NCBI GenBank assembly: GCA_039105265.1
Contig: JAPFFF010000008.1
Span: forward strand, 5,208,001-5,272,000
DNA from: Tritrichomonas musculus
Lineage: Eukaryota > Parabasalia > Tritrichomonadida > Tritrichomonadidae
Length of the DNA stretch: 64,000 nt
Direction: 5' to 3'
The position numbers were made by a program, and so were the translations under genes. The notes below the pieces were generated by a model. That model ran no database searches. It saw only the letters and a list, made by a program, of their open reading frames with translations, and was not told where the DNA came from. Positions 62,901 through 64,000 of this stretch are shown one piece after another; the first letter of the stretch is position 1; every line of letters begins with the position of its first letter.

Positions 62901-64000
62901 ATTCGATCATTGCAATAGTTGTAGTAGATATACCATCTACAGTTTCTCTGTGCGATCTAGAATGATGATGCTGGACTGACTTTGCATTTTTCTTTTGTTC
63001 AAGTAAAGAATTTCCAAACGATGTTTTTGAAGGGGCTTTTTGCCTATTTCGCAAGCTTTGATCTTCATAATCATCGTCATCAGAGGAAGAAATGTGCCTA
63101 TTTCGTTTCTTTGCTGATGAAGTTTCTTTGACTGCATTAGCAAGTGTTCGCTGTAATTGAGTTATTCTGACGCCATCATGCTCACTAGAATAAGTTTCTT
63201 CATCATCTGATTTTAACGCTGCTAGTTCTTTTTCAAGTATACTAATCTGAGCCATCACAGCTTCAGCATTTTTTGGATTTTGTCTGTAGCTCTTTGTTTT
63301 TTTTACATTATCATTATCATCGGGAATTGGTAATCTATAAATGCGTGGAGAAGGTGAAGGCTGTGTATGAATTTGACTATTTGCTTGATTCTGATTCTGT
63401 GGTTTAGGTTTGGACTGAGATTGAGGTTGTGGTCTAGTTTGGTGAATAGGCGATTCTTTCCTTGTATAATTATTTTTGAGATCAAAATATTCAATTTGAT
63501 CAGCAAGACTCATTTCACCAGATTTAAATTTTTGAAGATTTTTGTTATTTGGATTATAATTATCTTTTGGATTTTGCTGTGGTGGATTGAAAGAAATAGA
63601 TGGCTTTTTTTGCTTATCACCTTTATTTTTTACTGTTTGCTCATTTTCAGCATCTGGGCCTTTTAATTGTCCAACTTCAGATTTAGTTGAACTTGCTGAC
63701 TCATAATTTTGCTCCGGTTCGCTTATTGTTTCGTATTCATAATAATAAGATGATTGTGAATGAGTATTTTCTGAAATATTTGAAATTTTTGAATAACCTA
63801 AATCATCATTTTTATTTTCTTTATTTTTCGAAATTTTTTGCTTTGTATTTTTGATATTATTTTCTGATGTGCTATCAGAGCCAGGTCCTTTATCAACATA
63901 ATTATTTAAATAAGATTTACGATCAGAATATGCAATTTGACCAACATTTGCTTGCGAATTCGAGTCAGCTGTTTCTAAACTACTGGTTTGTGAAACTTTA
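59938..64000 (-). CDS. Large low-complexity protein with C2-like domain (5' end beyond window)
   Basis: The frame is open from the stop at 59938 to the window edge, at least 1353 residues; the Met at 63513 is internal, since upstream codons (for example KGPGSDSTSENN, EYETISEPEQNYES, FNPPQQNPKDNYNP) remain protein-like to 64000. Most is Ser/Asn/Gln/Lys/Thr-rich: Gln-Asn runs near 62400-62600 and a (S/T)N(S/T)(T/A)SK-type repeat at about 61780-61975. A short motif YRL(P/T)IPxD occurs twice (63320 and 62690). A C2-like domain lies at 60330-60710 (FTAHITVYESEKLSRVDTYF, then VLYIDG, ISSAKVNLITL), probably a phospholipid or protein interaction module without a clear set of Ca-binding Asp. The end is strongly basic (TRSKSRSKSRNKNRKAKK). 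Function unknown; scaffold or membrane-associated roles are guesses. Confidence 0.85.
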   Translation of the reverse strand, partial: KVSQTSSLETADSNSQANVGQIAYSDRKSYLNNYVDKGPGSDSTSENNIKNTKQKISKNKENKNDDLGYSKISNISENTHSQSSYYYEYETISEPEQNYESASSTKSEVGQLKGPDAENEQTVKNKGDKQKKPSISFNPPQQNPKDNYNPNNKNLQKFKSGEMSLADQIEYFDLKNNYTRKESPIHQTRPQPQSQSKPKPQNQNQANSQIHTQPSPSPRIYRLPIPDDNDNVKKTKSYRQNPKNAEAVMAQISILEKELAALKSDDEETYSSEHDGVRITQLQRTLANAVKETSSAKKRNRHISSSDDDDYEDQSLRNRQKAPSKTSFGNSLLEQKKNAKSVQHHHSRSHRETVDGISTTTIAMIESVPAANTKQSNEKDKSKNAIVLKSEDNQSRNRSISEQKEIDKMNNRSSATSQKTKESAPIDNQPETYRLTIPADPFSNIKYDKKSVKDTNQQRQSQNQKQTSRLNQSHSQRPNQNPNQTQRLNQNQSQSQRPVQTSFQKQQQQKAQQQQKASNLASSDELISDSPPPAMKQLWESKNKNKTKTSSNTNNNSANVKAENNNNNKSKEKNKNDDLSKISNHNSSSSLYDAFVEAEKREKSQQNQNQKQTSQRRDNQERKVSIKEQPKKPEESKVNPKQNATQQKTDSAKTNDSNSARKPSSEPAKHQAQTSSNATSKTASNMTSKTTSNSTSNSTSKTATNSVPKTTLNTTTNSASKSTSNSTSNSTSNSTLKMNKQSKTVTKSNEVLKTNSNAKPNDTSISIAKSATTVTISTNATSKYTNHSKTGSSMSANKYTNHSKTASTIDTTATSKSNANDNSNLDKISTISTKSSTVRTSSTISSKTESSSSMKTLQPRSRADNHSVEPKKMGMSQRLFNLNKGSEFDSASQSESFRIPLQKTRIVRAKMLSDLTESEFDDSSSSSITERRRLPPLKVEIPYHDGHASAFKNYYDFLSSSENFDLDKENGPIKKKIKEKLLKRSSSVNPALMLPKRSATATATSKDDNVALKRSSTSYRVSNTNNKKDTTTTANTNNNAQKNESQFPKEKNTNNNTTIKTSTISNRSGSENPKQTYTSNKSNSNASTTNNAVNNNSSNTFTAHITVYESEKLSRVDTYFVLYIDGSTQAKRTRTVKGKTSWKEFNESFDFTITREKCNIVIQAKREDLINGDQIISSAKVNLITLPLHKKHDKWVPLTSFGRVRLIMTLEKENPIQNSTSNKTTVQNQPQAAMKAVTGSQHSTKPNKESATYSLAEEDKGINTSNTDNPDLKVLIKMTDEKKKDDPLLKSLVKSMSENKNIGIDEPTVNVPLLSESSSSESDSKRDEKGASKKKTRSKSRSKSRNKNRKAKK

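Overview
The window looks like nuclear DNA of an AT-rich, intron-poor parabasalid protist, most probably a Tritrichomonas-type trichomonad. That is inference from gene content. Supporting points are long uninterrupted eukaryotic genes on both strands, a leucine-rich BspA-like protein with several decayed relatives, a formin, an FKBP, a U1A/U2B''-type snRNP protein, an LCAT-like acyltransferase, very AT-rich gene-free stretches, and a dense load of small DNA transposons. No rRNA, complete tRNA or CRISPR array was found. All full-length genes read through without introns in the standard code.

Layout. 1-1010 is a decayed coding region, followed by about 4 kb of AT-rich DNA and a 902-bp element with terminal inverted repeats (second, inverted copy at 21.4 kb). 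6-26.4 kb is the gene-rich part: Myb-like protein, triple ubiquitin-like protein, membrane ubiquitin-like protein, SHIPPO-repeat protein, lipid-anchored kinase with a non-RD loop, giant ARM/HEAT-like protein, U1A/U2B''-like RRM protein, AAA-ATPase-like protein with a possible winged-helix tail, LCAT-like lipase/acyltransferase, small bZIP-like protein and FKBP12. 26.7-28.5 kb holds a dead transposase copy, a gene remnant and an 88-bp palindromic element. 28.9-39.7 kb has a formin, a Kelch-BTB (LZTR1-like) protein, an unrecognised basic protein and a 985-residue BspA-like LRR protein.

40-59.3 kb is a gene-poor nest of mobile DNA. It is bracketed by two inverted copies of a roughly 255-bp repeat carrying a RING2 (RBR ubiquitin-ligase type) minigene. 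Inside are BspA-like pseudogenes, a 347-bp MITE, two 1104-bp inverted arms facing each other across 7.6 kb, and between those arms a 4.54-kb DD35D (Tc1/mariner-pogo type) transposon with 52-bp terminal inverted repeats, an intact 389-residue transposase and two internal minisatellite arrays. Two further MITEs (1055 and 1357 bp) each have perfect 8-bp target duplications. For each of them the other's host repeat supplies the uninterrupted empty site within this same window. The right edge holds most of a large low-complexity protein with a C2-like domain whose 5' end lies beyond the window.

Functionally the single-copy genes are mostly cytoskeletal/axonemal (formin, SHIPPO protein), signalling and ubiquitin-related. 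They do not form operons: strands alternate, and each gene has its own AT-rich spacer.
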